In this document: piece by piece, positions 22,723 through 31,266 of the stretch
How positions within the stretch are numbered: the stretch's first letter is position 1
Layout: each line of letters begins with the position of its first letter
NCBI RefSeq assembly: GCF_000332515.2
Contig: NZ_AOGZ02000001.1
Span: forward strand, 2,501 to 66,500
Direction of reading: 5' to 3'
From: Leptospira wolbachii serovar Codice str. CDC
GTDB taxonomy: Bacteria; Spirochaetota; Leptospiria; Leptospirales; Leptospiraceae
Length of the DNA stretch: 64,000 bases
Translations under genes and position numbers: made by a program
The notes under the pieces: model-generated
What the model was told of the DNA's origin: nothing
The model's database searches: none
Seen by the model: only the letters and a program-made list of their open reading frames with translations

Positions 22723-23550
22723 ATGTCAAGATGTATTGTGATCCTTCCGTTTCTGGTTTTTATGATTTCTTCTATTGTCTTTGGCAACTTGGCCTCCGAA
22801 CCTTCTGGAATGGAAGTGGGATTACGGTATGGTGGCGGAGAAAGAATTCCAGGGCGATTTGATGGAGACCTAAAACAGTTCTCATCAACCTTCAGTCCCT
22901 TGATTGCTTCTGACGTAAATTTAAGTGGTGGCAGATCTACCAATTTGTATGAGGGGTTTGTTCGATTCCTGTTGGACTCAAGGTCTCGAGTCGGTTTTGT
23001 TGTTGGAAGGAATGACTGGCAAATGCTACACCTAACCGAAGTTACAAGTGACTTTTACTATACAAAACTTCGTTCCGAAATTTATTCCTATCATTTTTTG
23101 GGAATGTATTACTTTAATGTGCCTGTATTTCGAAACTGGGAATGGGAAAATGGATTGGGTGGAGGGTTTACTTCCGCAGATTGGAACGTTCGAGGATATT
23201 CTGCAGGTGGTGGTTTACCTCCTGATACTCAGTACTTCAATCAAAAAGGAAGACTGAGGGGAAGTGGACTCGCCTACAGAGTAGAAACTGCCATCAATCA
23301 TAGGTTATACGAAAATACATTTTTTCAACTTGGACTTGGATACCATTATGTAGCTATCGATAAGTTTAGTGGAAATTATAACGGAGAAACCTCTAGTTTC
23401 TATATCCGAGCTGATGGTAAGGTAGGTGTCGTTGATGATACAAGGATCATTGATGCCACTGTGAGCAGTGCACAAACTTTCAGAAGGTTGGATATGAATT
23501 CCGGATCATGGGTTCTTTATTTTTCAGTCTTCCAAAGGTTTTTGGATTGA
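22723..23550 (+). CDS. Probable outer-membrane beta-barrel protein
   Basis: 275 aa from the ATG at 22723. A signal peptide (about 1-23) is followed by alternating short amphipathic strands rich in aromatic and Gly residues (GLRYGGGERIPG, GLGGGFTSADWNVRGYSAGG, FFQLGLGYHYVAID) and a C-terminal aromatic strand ending FSVFQRFLD. This is the pattern of a small outer-membrane barrel. No specific family was recognised. It is divergent from the permease-PSD gene with only 35 bp between start codons, so the promoters must overlap. Confidence 0.65.
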   Translation: MSRCIVILPFLVFMISSIVFGNLASEPSGMEVGLRYGGGERIPGRFDGDLKQFSSTFSPLIASDVNLSGGRSTNLYEGFVRFLLDSRSRVGFVVGRNDWQMLHLTEVTSDFYYTKLRSEIYSYHFLGMYYFNVPVFRNWEWENGLGGGFTSADWNVRGYSAGGGLPPDTQYFNQKGRLRGSGLAYRVETAINHRLYENTFFQLGLGYHYVAIDKFSGNYNGETSSFYIRADGKVGVVDDTRIIDATVSSAQTFRRLDMNSGSWVLYFSVFQRFLD

Positions 23551-23589
23551 CGATCTCTTGGGAAGGGTATCATTCTTTAAGAAAATTAC

Positions 23590-23829
23590 ATGAAATCCTC
23601 TAAAATCATTACCATCGGTATCAAAGAATTGGCTCACCAAAAAGTCATCCTTGCTGCTTGGTATAATTTTCTAAAAGAAAACTTCGATGCAAAAAAAGTT
23701 TCTGCAGAAGAATTCACTTTATACCTACAAGCACATGTGATGTATGATTTGGACAAGGATCAGATTGAGTTGATGTTATCTGGACCAGAACCTCTTTTAG
23801 AAGATTTCAAAAAGTCTATTTTTGGATGA
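23590..23829 (+). CDS. Conserved small protein of unknown function
   Basis: 79 aa, acidic-to-neutral, no signal or membrane segment, mostly helical by composition (KVILAAWYNFLKENFDAKK). Its stop overlaps the ATG of the next gene by 4 nt (ATGA), which supports it being real and cotranscribed. No family recognised. Confidence 0.6.
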   Translation: MKSSKIITIGIKELAHQKVILAAWYNFLKENFDAKKVSAEEFTLYLQAHVMYDLDKDQIELMLSGPEPLLEDFKKSIFG

Positions 23830-24173
23830 ACCTCCAAATCTTCGGAACCAAAAAATGCAAAGATTCTAAGAAGGCACAGTTGTTCTTTCAGGAACGTCGT
23901 GTACCTTTTCAATTCATCAACCTTCAAGAAAAAGAAATGAGCAAAGGGGAACTTAGGTCCATTTTAGGAAGTGTGAAATTAGATGATTTGATTGATACGG
24001 AATCGAAAGTTTACGAAGACAAAAATCTAAAATATATGTTATACGACAAAGAGGAAGCCCTACTCACAAATCCACTGTTATTCAAAACACCGATAGTTCG
24101 GGATGGCAAACGTGCCACCATCGGCTTTGTTCCCGATATCTGGAAACAATGGATTTCAGAATCTAAAAAATAA
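23826..24173 (+). CDS. ArsC/Spx-family thioredoxin-fold protein
   Basis: 115 aa, normal length for the ArsC/YffB/Spx family. The N-terminal IFGTKKCKDSKKAQLFF has the Cys at position 11-12 in a CKDS context, and FKTPIVRDGKRATIGF matches the family's cis-Pro and C-terminal motif (P-I-V-R). Family members act as glutaredoxin-like arsenate reductases or, in Firmicutes, as RNA-polymerase-binding Spx. No ars operon is nearby, so arsenate reduction is not supported by context. It is translationally coupled to the preceding small gene. Confidence 0.75.
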   Translation: MNLQIFGTKKCKDSKKAQLFFQERRVPFQFINLQEKEMSKGELRSILGSVKLDDLIDTESKVYEDKNLKYMLYDKEEALLTNPLLFKTPIVRDGKRATIGFVPDIWKQWISESKK

Positions 24174-24232
24174 AGAGTTGGTTCCTTCTATAAGGAGGGA
24201 TCAATTTTTCTTCGCTAAAGAATTTCGAAATC

Positions 24233-25252
24233 CTAAGACTCCCCTTTCTTTCGTCTTGAAAAATCCTTCGCTATTTCTGGTAACATAGGAAGCGAACTGT
24301 GAATTCTATGCATCTCCAATGCAGGTCTTGCAGGGATACCAAAATAAGCAGTTTTTTCTTTCGAATCTTCCGTAAGTCCAGAAAGACCCATAAGAATGGA
24401 TCCCTTTTTCATTGTTAGGTGTCCTGCAACAGCAGATTGACCTGCAAGAAAACATCCATCTTCGATGGTAACAGAACCCGCAAGAACAGTAGCTCCCGCA
24501 ATATATACGTAGTTACCCACTCGACAATTGTGTCCTACGTGAACATGGTCATCAAATTTTGTAAAATTCCCAATCGTTGTAGATTCGAGGGCCGCACGGT
24601 CTACAGTGCAGTGAGCTCCCATTTCTACTTCATCACCTATGATTACGTTTCCAATTTGTGGGACTTTGTAACGTACTCCTGCATAGTCATAGAATCCGAA
24701 ACCATCGGCACCTATCACTGTATTTGAATGGATTAAATTTCGTTTGCCCAACTTACAGTTGTAATAAACGACAACTCCAGATTTTAAAACTGTTTCTTCT
24801 CCAATTTCCACATTGGATTCCAAAACAACATTGGGATAAATTACAACACGATCTCCAATCACAACATTTTCTTGAATCACAGCAAAATCCATAATGGTAA
24901 CATCTTTACCAAGTTTGGCGGTGGGATGGACACTCGCTTTTTCGGAAATCGAGGCACTGTATTTTGGTTTTTTTTCAAATAAAGATACGACGTGAATGAA
25001 CTTTACTTTAGATCCTTCTTCTGGGATGATAATTGCGTTCTGGAATTGGGAAGCTAACGATTCAATCGTGAGTGCGACTTTCACTTCGGATGCTTTTTTA
25101 TGTTTGGCTAAATATTTTTTGGAAGCCACATAATATATACTGCTAGGATCTACTGGAGTATGGTGCTCCAAATCTTTGATTCCGTTGATCTCCAAATCAC
25201 CGGCACCGGTGAAACTTGCGCCTAATTGTTCAGCCAAATCTTTTAGTTTCAT
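24233..25252 (-). CDS. lpxD: UDP-3-O-acylglucosamine N-acyltransferase LpxD
   Basis: 339 aa, standard length. LpxD adds the N-linked acyl chain in lipid A synthesis in the cytoplasm. The N-terminal uridine-binding domain (about 1-100) is followed by left-handed parallel beta-helix hexapeptide repeats (about 105-300), with GADGFGFYDYAG and DDHVHVGHNCRVGN containing the catalytic His region. It stands alone on the minus strand; downstream it converges with the ArsC-like gene. Leptospira makes a lipid A-based LPS, so the gene is expected. Confidence 0.95.
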   Translation of the reverse strand: MKLKDLAEQLGASFTGAGDLEINGIKDLEHHTPVDPSSIYYVASKKYLAKHKKASEVKVALTIESLASQFQNAIIIPEEGSKVKFIHVVSLFEKKPKYSASISEKASVHPTAKLGKDVTIMDFAVIQENVVIGDRVVIYPNVVLESNVEIGEETVLKSGVVVYYNCKLGKRNLIHSNTVIGADGFGFYDYAGVRYKVPQIGNVIIGDEVEMGAHCTVDRAALESTTIGNFTKFDDHVHVGHNCRVGNYVYIAGATVLAGSVTIEDGCFLAGQSAVAGHLTMKKGSILMGLSGLTEDSKEKTAYFGIPARPALEMHRIHSSLPMLPEIAKDFSRRKKGES

Positions 25253-25354
25253 TAATACACCTTACACTTGAAAAATAATTGGAAGGGACATATTTCAATC
25301 ATAATTTTAAAATCTATCATGTTGAAACTTTTCAAACTATCCGATGATTAGACT

Positions 25355-25831
25355 ATGTTCTACCTCAATTTAAACAAAGGCCTCCGTTTGCTTTTGTTAA
25401 CTTACACCGTTCAATATTGTTTATTTACACAAGGTTTGGTAGCGCAAGAAGGTGTGGTTTTTGAAAATCCATACAAAAAAACAGAAAATGCTTCTGATGA
25501 CAAATCCTTCACTTTATACTTTTCAAAACAATCATCAAAAATATCGAAATCTGATTTGGTCCGATTACAAACCGCAGCAGATTTTCTGAACCAAAACAGA
25601 AATTACGAAGTGTATATCCAAGCCCATGCTAACGAAGGGAAAACTACAACGGATGATTTGACAATGAGTGAAAAAAGGTCTTTGGAGGTAGAACGTTTTT
25701 TTTTGATTCACTTTGTAGAACCAAATCAAATCAGACGACTCTTTTACGGGAACTCCAAATCACCAAACAAAACAAAAGAACACCAAGCACTCAACAGGCG
25801 AGTTGAAATCAAAATACAACAAATTCCTTAA
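25355..25831 (+). CDS. Small exported OmpA-domain protein
   Basis: 158 aa. A signal peptide (about 1-31, ending near LVAQ) precedes a short linker and an OmpA-like peptidoglycan-binding domain (about 48-158): FTLYFSKQSSKISKSDLVRL, YEVYIQAHANEG, SEKRSLEVERFFL and the terminal NRRVEIKI. Such domains bind peptidoglycan non-covalently. No barrel part is present. The start has little visible ribosome binding site. It is divergent from lpxD (102 bp) and its stop overlaps the convergent DUF2064 gene. Confidence 0.75.
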   Translation: MFYLNLNKGLRLLLLTYTVQYCLFTQGLVAQEGVVFENPYKKTENASDDKSFTLYFSKQSSKISKSDLVRLQTAADFLNQNRNYEVYIQAHANEGKTTTDDLTMSEKRSLEVERFFLIHFVEPNQIRRLFYGNSKSPNKTKEHQALNRRVEIKIQQIP

Positions 25832-26424
25832 ACTTGACCTTTCCAAAATTTCAAATCATCAATATCGTCAATATCACATAACGAATCCAAAAGAGTTACC
25901 GTTTTGTTATTTTTTTCTATCGAATTGATTGTTAATGAAAGTACATCCTCTGTGCTCCAAGGAATAGACTTGAAAACAAAAGAAGAGAATTCTTTCATTC
26001 CTAATAGATAATACCCGCCATCTAACGCCGGTCCCAAAACAAAATCAGAATGATCCAAAGCAGCAAAGGCATTCTGTAAAATCTCTTTTGTTAAAAAGGG
26101 ACAGTCTGTTCCTATGATGATAATTTTTTTTGCACCCGATTGAAATTCCTTTTGGAATGCGATTTCCATTTTGAACCCGAGGTCTCCAGTTTCCTGAATT
26201 TCATTTCGGTATCCAAACTCAAATTCTTTGGATGAACCATCCATTAAATGATCCCAGAAAACAATCCTATCTACTTCAATCGTAGAAGTTACGAACTTTG
26301 TGATCGCAAGTAATTCATAATAAACCTTTAAGGTTTTTTCTTCACCGATGCTGGCAGCCAGGCGAGTTTTAACCTTCCCCAACTTAGGTTGTTTTGCAAA
26401 AATAATTAATTTGTTTTTTTCCAT
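25828..26424 (-). CDS. DUF2064 (TIGR04282-type) GT-A fold protein
   Basis: 198 aa. It shows the nucleotide-transferase/GT-A pattern of this family: IIFAKQPKLGKVKTRLAASI at the start, IGTDCPFLT (about 104-112) and GPALDGGYYLLGM (about 130-142). Family members occur with family-2 glycosyltransferases and are thought to act in nucleotide-sugar or glycan chemistry, without a settled reaction. It overlaps the end of the upstream polytopic glycosyltransferase gene by 41 nt and belongs to a minus-strand set with that gene and a GT2. Confidence 0.82.
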   Translation of the reverse strand: MEKNKLIIFAKQPKLGKVKTRLAASIGEEKTLKVYYELLAITKFVTSTIEVDRIVFWDHLMDGSSKEFEFGYRNEIQETGDLGFKMEIAFQKEFQSGAKKIIIIGTDCPFLTKEILQNAFAALDHSDFVLGPALDGGYYLLGMKEFSSFVFKSIPWSTEDVLSLTINSIEKNNKTVTLLDSLCDIDDIDDLKFWKGQV

Positions 26425-27664
26425 AATAACCTAAAACCGAAATTGAGACCATCCAATGAATGTACACAAAATCGGTATAAACATATAATCCATAAGATAA
26501 AAAAGCTAAAAAAGAAACCAATGTTACAAGTATCTCCATTTTTTCTTTCCCAACCAAAAATAGAATCCAAGGAATCCAATACCAAGGATGGATCACAGGA
26601 GAAAACAAAAGAAACAAAGAATAAATAAATAGAAATCTATTCTGAAGGTTTAGGCCAAAAAGAAGATTCTTTTTAAAACAGAATATGTAAATGCTACAAA
26701 GCACGATGAAGGAAATGATCCCAGAAAGGTATTCGCCTTGGAATGGATACAAAAGAAGATAGAAAAAAGGTTCAAGAATTCCCGCAAATCGAAAGGAATG
26801 AAAGAAAAGTCCAATCCCTGCACTACCTTGCGATACCAAATCAGAAAAAACTGTCACCTTCCACAGAATTAAAGAAAGTCCAGTGATAGCGAATAACCTA
26901 ACCCACAAAGTACGATCCCATAAAAATCCAAAAGCAAAAAGGAAAGTATTAAATTTTAATTGAGTCAACAAAAAGAAAGAAAGAATACGAGAACTTGTTG
27001 ACCTTGCACCAAACAACAATAAGAATCCTGTTATTAAAAGAACCTCTGGATGCATTTGAGATACCCCTTCAAAAATGACAATTGGGTTTCCAAAATATAA
27101 CCAATAGGACTTCATTGTCGCCTGCGGAAACAACTTTCGAATTAAATATAAATTCAAACTATCAGCTACCAAAAGCAAAACTTGCACTCCAAGAAAACTA
27201 CTCCCCAAGGCCAAACCAAACAAAGTTCCCAATGAAAAAAAACACTGAAGCAACAAGGGGTAAACTGAATAATAATTTGGACTATTCATCTTCGACAGAA
27301 GAGGTTCCAACCCCAAGTGATACCCGTTGAGTCCAACTAAATCCTGCGGTGTATATTGATAAGGAGAGATCCCTTCTAAAAAAATTCTGGCATCAAACAG
27401 ATAACGATAGATATCATCGCTCCATACCGCAGGAGAACCAATTACAGCAAAACGTAATATAATTGAGTAAAGAAAAAAAGGATAAAAGTGCTTCCCAAAC
27501 AAAGAACAGAAATCAGACAAAAAATAAAAATATAAAGGCAAAATGGCAGCAACAACGAGTATGATACTTACATCGCTTCTATCACCAAAGTGAGTCGAAA
27601 CGAATAAAAGTAATGGGTATAACACACCCAATATAATTTTTATTGATTTGTTACCGATGGACAC
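26384..27664 (-). CDS. Polytopic glycosyltransferase (GT87/mannosyltransferase-like)
   Basis: About 426 aa, with roughly ten to twelve membrane segments. The conserved loop after the first helices reads SDDIYRYLFDARIFLEG then SPYQYTP, the pattern of polyprenyl-phosphate-sugar-dependent mannosyltransferases (DUF2029/GT87-like). PVIHPWYWIPW near the C-terminus is also typical. The frame is open back to 27802, but that part is the shadow of the neighbouring GT2 coding sequence; a GTG at 27664 overlapping the ancestral GT2 stop is the more plausible start. Sugar and acceptor are unknown. It resembles the gene at 31267. Confidence 0.7.
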   Translation of the reverse strand: MSIGNKSIKIILGVLYPLLLFVSTHFGDRSDVSIILVVAAILPLYFYFLSDFCSLFGKHFYPFFLYSIILRFAVIGSPAVWSDDIYRYLFDARIFLEGISPYQYTPQDLVGLNGYHLGLEPLLSKMNSPNYYSVYPLLLQCFFSLGTLFGLALGSSFLGVQVLLLVADSLNLYLIRKLFPQATMKSYWLYFGNPIVIFEGVSQMHPEVLLITGFLLLFGARSTSSRILSFFLLTQLKFNTFLFAFGFLWDRTLWVRLFAITGLSLILWKVTVFSDLVSQGSAGIGLFFHSFRFAGILEPFFYLLLYPFQGEYLSGIISFIVLCSIYIFCFKKNLLFGLNLQNRFLFIYSLFLLFSPVIHPWYWIPWILFLVGKEKMEILVTLVSFLAFLSYGLYVYTDFVYIHWMVSISVLGYYGKKQINYFCKTT

Positions 27665-28443
27665 GGAAAAGCAGTAACCGAAAAAAAGTGTATAAAATTT
27701 TGATACCAACACGTAAGGACATAGAAAGGGTTCCCGATATTTTTGAAACACCCGCAAACCGTTTCCTATAGTTAACAGAAATTTCACGAATATCAAATCC
27801 AAATTGTAACGCTTTTACATGCATTTCAATATTCCAACCCCAAGTGGGATCCTTTTACATGCATTTCAATATTCCAACCCCAAGTGGGATCCTCCATCTG
27901 CAATTGTAAAATAGAGGGATACCCTATGATTCGTAGCGGCCCCATATCCGTAAACCTTCGTCGAAAAAAAATAAATATTAAAAAACAAGTCAATGCATTT
28001 CCAAAAATTTGAATCGGTGACAAAGCACCTTTTTCCACTACACCAATGGTTCTTGACCCAATCACTAAATCTGCACCCGTCTCTTGGATGACTCGAATTA
28101 ATTTTTGTATATCGGAAGGATCGTCGGAACCATCAGCGTCGCAAAATAAGATATAATCTGGGTGCAGATTTGACTGTTTGATCCAATCCAATGCCACCAA
28201 ACAAGCGTTCCCATAGCCAATTTCAGGGCAATCCAGAGACAAAAACCCCATTTGTTTTACGATCTTCGATGTTTGGTCTGTAGATGCGTTGTTCACTACT
28301 ATAAAATTGGATTTGGTTAACCCAGATCCAGAAAGAAGACCAGTTAATGCACGTTCAATGCCTTCCTCTTCGTCACGCGCAGGAATGATACAAAAAACAT
28401 TATTCACCTTTTCTGAGTTGATTCCGTTTGAATAATTCTTCAA
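27651..28443 (-). pseudogene. GT2 glycosyltransferase broken by a 40-bp tandem duplication
   Basis: The intact reading frame (28443 to 27826, 205 aa) is a DPM1-like family-2 glycosyltransferase: CIIPARDEEEGIERAL, VVNNASTDQT, LFCDADGSDDP and GSRTIG. It then runs into a tandem 40-bp duplication and ends after GSHLGLEY. If one copy is removed, the frame continues as MHVKALQFGFDIREISV and YRKRFAGVSKISGTLS, the usual family C-terminus, to a stop at 27651-27653. The product is therefore truncated by about 50 residues. Start is either the ATG at 28443 (44 nt inside the cytochrome gene) or a GTG at 28407. Confidence 0.8.
27812..27891. repeat. Perfect 40-bp tandem duplication
   Basis: Two identical adjacent 40-bp units, 27812-27851 and 27852-27891, each containing TTTTACATGCATTTCAATAT and CCCCAAGTGGGATC. 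Forty is not a multiple of three, so the duplication shifts the GT2 frame. The absence of any divergence between copies points to a recent event, a reversible slippage site, or an assembly artefact. Confidence 0.95.
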
Positions 28444-29761
28444 GAGGAGTGTCTTTTCTGGATTTTGAGTTTATATGATACAATGACTCAATGACCAAAG
28501 AACTATGTGGGTATAAATCTTTCATTTTTTCTACTTTTTCTCTGTAGGGGGAAGAAACGTATCCAGAAGATTGTATCATATAATCCGAAGTTATATTCTT
28601 TAACCGAACGTGAATTGCTTGGAATTTAAAAGATACAATAGGTAAGTCTGATTGTTTGAGTTTCCAAACAAACTTCTCTCCAAAAGGAATTCTCGTATCA
28701 CCAACTTTTTTTGCAACAGGAGACCAACTCCATTCTTGCCCAATCGTTGTTTCTGCATTGAAAATAGAATGTCCATCTCGGTCTAACCCAACAAGAAGCA
28801 ATCGATAAAAACGCTCAGGATCCCCTGTTGTTACATGATGATTGGCATTTATGTTTCCAATTTGAACTTCTATAGTATTTTTCTCGACCTTTATCTCAGT
28901 GAGAACAATTCCCGGTTTATAACCCAATCGGATTTGGTCAGGATATAAATCGAAAGTTTTAGGAACACCGGCTCCAATAAATCCATGTTTGTGCGATTTT
29001 CGTATCGGTTTGTGTAGGGACGGTTTTACTATTGACCGACGAACTTCCGGTTGGTGGCAAGAAGAACAAGATTCATTTGACTTAGTAGAAAGTAGTTCTG
29101 TGCCTGTCTGAAAAGAACAAACGAGTGATTCATTTAAAGTGTAAGTTTCGTTATGACAATCATAACAACGCTCTTGTAGTTGTTTACGATCAATTTTTAC
29201 TGGATGAGGAGGAGATGTTCCACCTAAAGCCCCGATCACATAACTTTCCTTAGATTCCGAATCCACACGAACATGACATGTGGCACATGTGACTCCTTCG
29301 GCTTTCATTTCTGCATTAAAACTTGGATTGGGGATTTCGACTGGCCGGAAATAGTCTCCATTTTTAAGTCCAGTGATGATAGTTTCTCTTTGATTTTGAA
29401 CAGGGATATGACAGTTCAAACAAATCCATTTTGGCGAACTCGGTTTTGCTAATTCTGATTGGAATTGGATATCGGAAAGTGCATTCGCATGAGTGGAACG
29501 TTTCCATTCCTCATAAATTTCTGTATGGCAGCTCCCACAGTTTTTTGCCGTGGGCGCGCCGACACCTTTCAAATTGGGGAGATTTTCAATTGGTTTTGCC
29601 CAAACTTTACCAGGAAACACCTGTTCGATGGCAATTTCTCGTTGATTACGATAGAGATAAATACTAATTCCCAAAACTAAGAATAAAAAAAATGAAATGT
29701 AAATGTTTCGTTTCAATTTCCAGTTTCCAACGGAAGTTTCGGATCGTGAGACCATTCCCAC
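28400..29761 (-). CDS. Pentaheme c-type cytochrome (c554-like)
   Basis: 453 aa if the first ATG is used. One N-terminal membrane helix (about 18-36) anchors the protein in the inner membrane with a periplasmic body. Five CXXCH heme sites are visible: CGSCH75, CLNCH114, CATCH159, CYDCH199 and CSSCH232. A C-terminal beta domain holds NHHVTTGDPERFYRLL, like the GHxxPTG loop of c554-related proteins. The function is electron transfer or a multiheme reductase activity, substrate unknown. The first 48 nt overlap the rhodanese gene; a TTG at 29716 overlapping its stop (TTGA) is an alternative start. It is homologous to the cytochrome at 37636. Confidence 0.85.
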   Translation of the reverse strand: MGMVSRSETSVGNWKLKRNIYISFFLFLVLGISIYLYRNQREIAIEQVFPGKVWAKPIENLPNLKGVGAPTAKNCGSCHTEIYEEWKRSTHANALSDIQFQSELAKPSSPKWICLNCHIPVQNQRETIITGLKNGDYFRPVEIPNPSFNAEMKAEGVTCATCHVRVDSESKESYVIGALGGTSPPHPVKIDRKQLQERCYDCHNETYTLNESLVCSFQTGTELLSTKSNESCSSCHQPEVRRSIVKPSLHKPIRKSHKHGFIGAGVPKTFDLYPDQIRLGYKPGIVLTEIKVEKNTIEVQIGNINANHHVTTGDPERFYRLLLVGLDRDGHSIFNAETTIGQEWSWSPVAKKVGDTRIPFGEKFVWKLKQSDLPIVSFKFQAIHVRLKNITSDYMIQSSGYVSSPYREKVEKMKDLYPHSSLVIESLYHINSKSRKDTPLEELFKRNQLRKGE

Positions 29762-30636
29762 ATAGAGCCGGCATAATTATAAGCATTATATCCATAGGTT
29801 CGAAGAATTCCAACGACAAAAGCAGAACGAACACCTCCTGTGCAATAAGCGACAATTGGTTTCTCTTTTTGGATGCCGAGTTGATTCAAGTATAGTTCCA
29901 CCTCAGCTTTAGATTTGATATTACCTTTTGCATCGAATAAGTCTTGGTAGAATAAAGATTTGGCACCCGGTATATGTCCACCTCTGGTTTCTCCGTAAGG
30001 TGTCGCTCCAGAAAATTCCCTGGGTTCCCTTGTATCCAGGATTTGAAATTGTTTTGATGATAATCCTTTTAGGATGGCTTCTTTTTGTATCGCTGATGAT
30101 TGAATTGTTTTATTTTCAGAAATGCCATAACCGGTTACTGTGTTTTTTTTCACCTTTGCATTTGATTTCCTTTGGATCTCTTTTTCATAAGCAGGATAAC
30201 CGCCATCCACCCAATAAGACTGGGGGAACCCAGCTTCACGTAAACTCCAAACAATGCGCCCCTCTTCCCCCCAACCTGAGTTTCCATCACCTAACACAAG
30301 AATATTTTCATTTTGTTTGATTCCTAAATCATTTATTTTTTTACGAACCAACTTTAATTCAAGAAGTTCTCCCTTGTGAGGAGCATCCGTTCGAGAAAGC
30401 TCTTCCCAAGAAATAGCTTTCGAACCAGGGACTTTGTTTTTCAAACGCTGGGTGAAAGATCGGGTATCAAGGATCCTCGGTTTAGAAACTTGCAAGGCTA
30501 ATTCTGCCGACAAAAACCAGGGAGTATCCTTCTTGGACTGGGAGAGACCTGGGGGCCCTGCACTCAATTGGAGCCAAAATGCCCATAACAGAGAAATAGA
30601 AAATAGATAAATCCCATAACCACGCAGTACTTTCAC
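29713..30636 (-). CDS. Exported two-domain rhodanese (sulfurtransferase)
   Basis: 307 aa. A GTG start at 30636 has the strong ribosome binding site GGGAGGG. An N-terminal hydrophobic segment (about 8-27) exports or anchors it. Domain 1 (about 40-150) is a rhodanese fold without the active Cys (ILVLGDGNSGWGEEGRI). Domain 2 (about 185-305) carries DTREPREFSG, GGHIPGAKSL and the active loop CTGGVRSA with Cys265. Two-domain rhodaneses move sulfane sulfur from thiosulfate-like donors to thiol acceptors, here probably in the periplasm. The pentaheme cytochrome gene overlaps its 3' end, pointing to a joint function. Confidence 0.88.
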   Translation of the reverse strand: MKVLRGYGIYLFSISLLWAFWLQLSAGPPGLSQSKKDTPWFLSAELALQVSKPRILDTRSFTQRLKNKVPGSKAISWEELSRTDAPHKGELLELKLVRKKINDLGIKQNENILVLGDGNSGWGEEGRIVWSLREAGFPQSYWVDGGYPAYEKEIQRKSNAKVKKNTVTGYGISENKTIQSSAIQKEAILKGLSSKQFQILDTREPREFSGATPYGETRGGHIPGAKSLFYQDLFDAKGNIKSKAEVELYLNQLGIQKEKPIVAYCTGGVRSAFVVGILRTYGYNAYNYAGSMWEWSHDPKLPLETGN

Positions 30637-30775
30637 GAAGATACCCTCCCAATTTCTACAATCTTTCTCTTCTAAGACGAATATCCGTCAATAAAATAAA
30701 CATTTCATCCAAGAAAACGAATTTTTCTTGCCTAACCGAACCCTCTCCGTACTTTGGAAGCAAATGGAGGGCAAT
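30637..30775. promoter_or_regulatory. Divergent promoter region between rhodanese and DUF4395 genes
   Basis: 139 bp separating two divergent start codons, so it should carry promoters for both transcripts. It is AT-rich and contains the short inverted repeat GACGAATATCCGTC (around 30676-30689), a weak operator candidate. I see no clear -35/-10 pair. Confidence 0.35.
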
Positions 30776-31252
30776 ATGAAAATAGGTTATTATCCAGATG
30801 TGGTCAATGAAAATGTCACGAGGATTGTCGCCTCGACTGTCGTATTCCTTGGTGTGCTTGCTATCTTATTTCCAAATCCTTATGTGCTCGGACTGCTTCT
30901 TTTCGGATTTACTCTAAGGCTTAGTTACGGTCCCAAGTTTGAGCCTTTTGCTTTTTTTACTTCTAGATACCTAGTTCCTTGGCTTGGAATTTCTTTTGTC
31001 GGAACAGCTGGACCACCGAAACGGTTTGCGCAGCTTATCGGGTTTCTATTCAGCACTGGGGCCATTGTATTCTTCACACTTGGGCTTTCGTTGGCATACC
31101 AAATCACACTTGCTACTTTAGTTTTCTTTGCTTCTTTAGAATCTTTTTTAGGTTGGTGTGCTGGTTGTTTTGCATTTGGTTTGCTTATGAAACTGGGAGT
31201 GATTCCTGAAGAAATTTGTGAACGATGTAATAACCTCAACTTTAATAAATAA
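30776..31252 (+). CDS. DUF4395 membrane protein
   Basis: 158 aa from the ATG at 30776, with GGAGGG eight bases upstream. Features of DUF4395 are present: NENVTRIVAS near the N-terminus, four hydrophobic segments, RLSYGPKFEPFAF, GPPKRFAQLIG, and a C-terminal cysteine set in LGWCAGCFAFG and CERC. DUF4395 proteins are commonly encoded with rhodaneses, thioredoxins and sulfur-transport proteins; the biochemical role is unknown. Here it is divergent from a rhodanese and upstream of a regulator, fitting the sulfur/redox theme. Confidence 0.82.
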   Translation: MKIGYYPDVVNENVTRIVASTVVFLGVLAILFPNPYVLGLLLFGFTLRLSYGPKFEPFAFFTSRYLVPWLGISFVGTAGPPKRFAQLIGFLFSTGAIVFFTLGLSLAYQITLATLVFFASLESFLGWCAGCFAFGLLMKLGVIPEEICERCNNLNFNK

Positions 31253-31266
31253 TTTGTTGTACAACT

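Noticed and set aside
27665..27802. N-terminal extension of the 26384 glycosyltransferase frame to 27802
   Set aside because: This stretch encodes the GT2 C-terminus in another frame, so the extension is a shadow.
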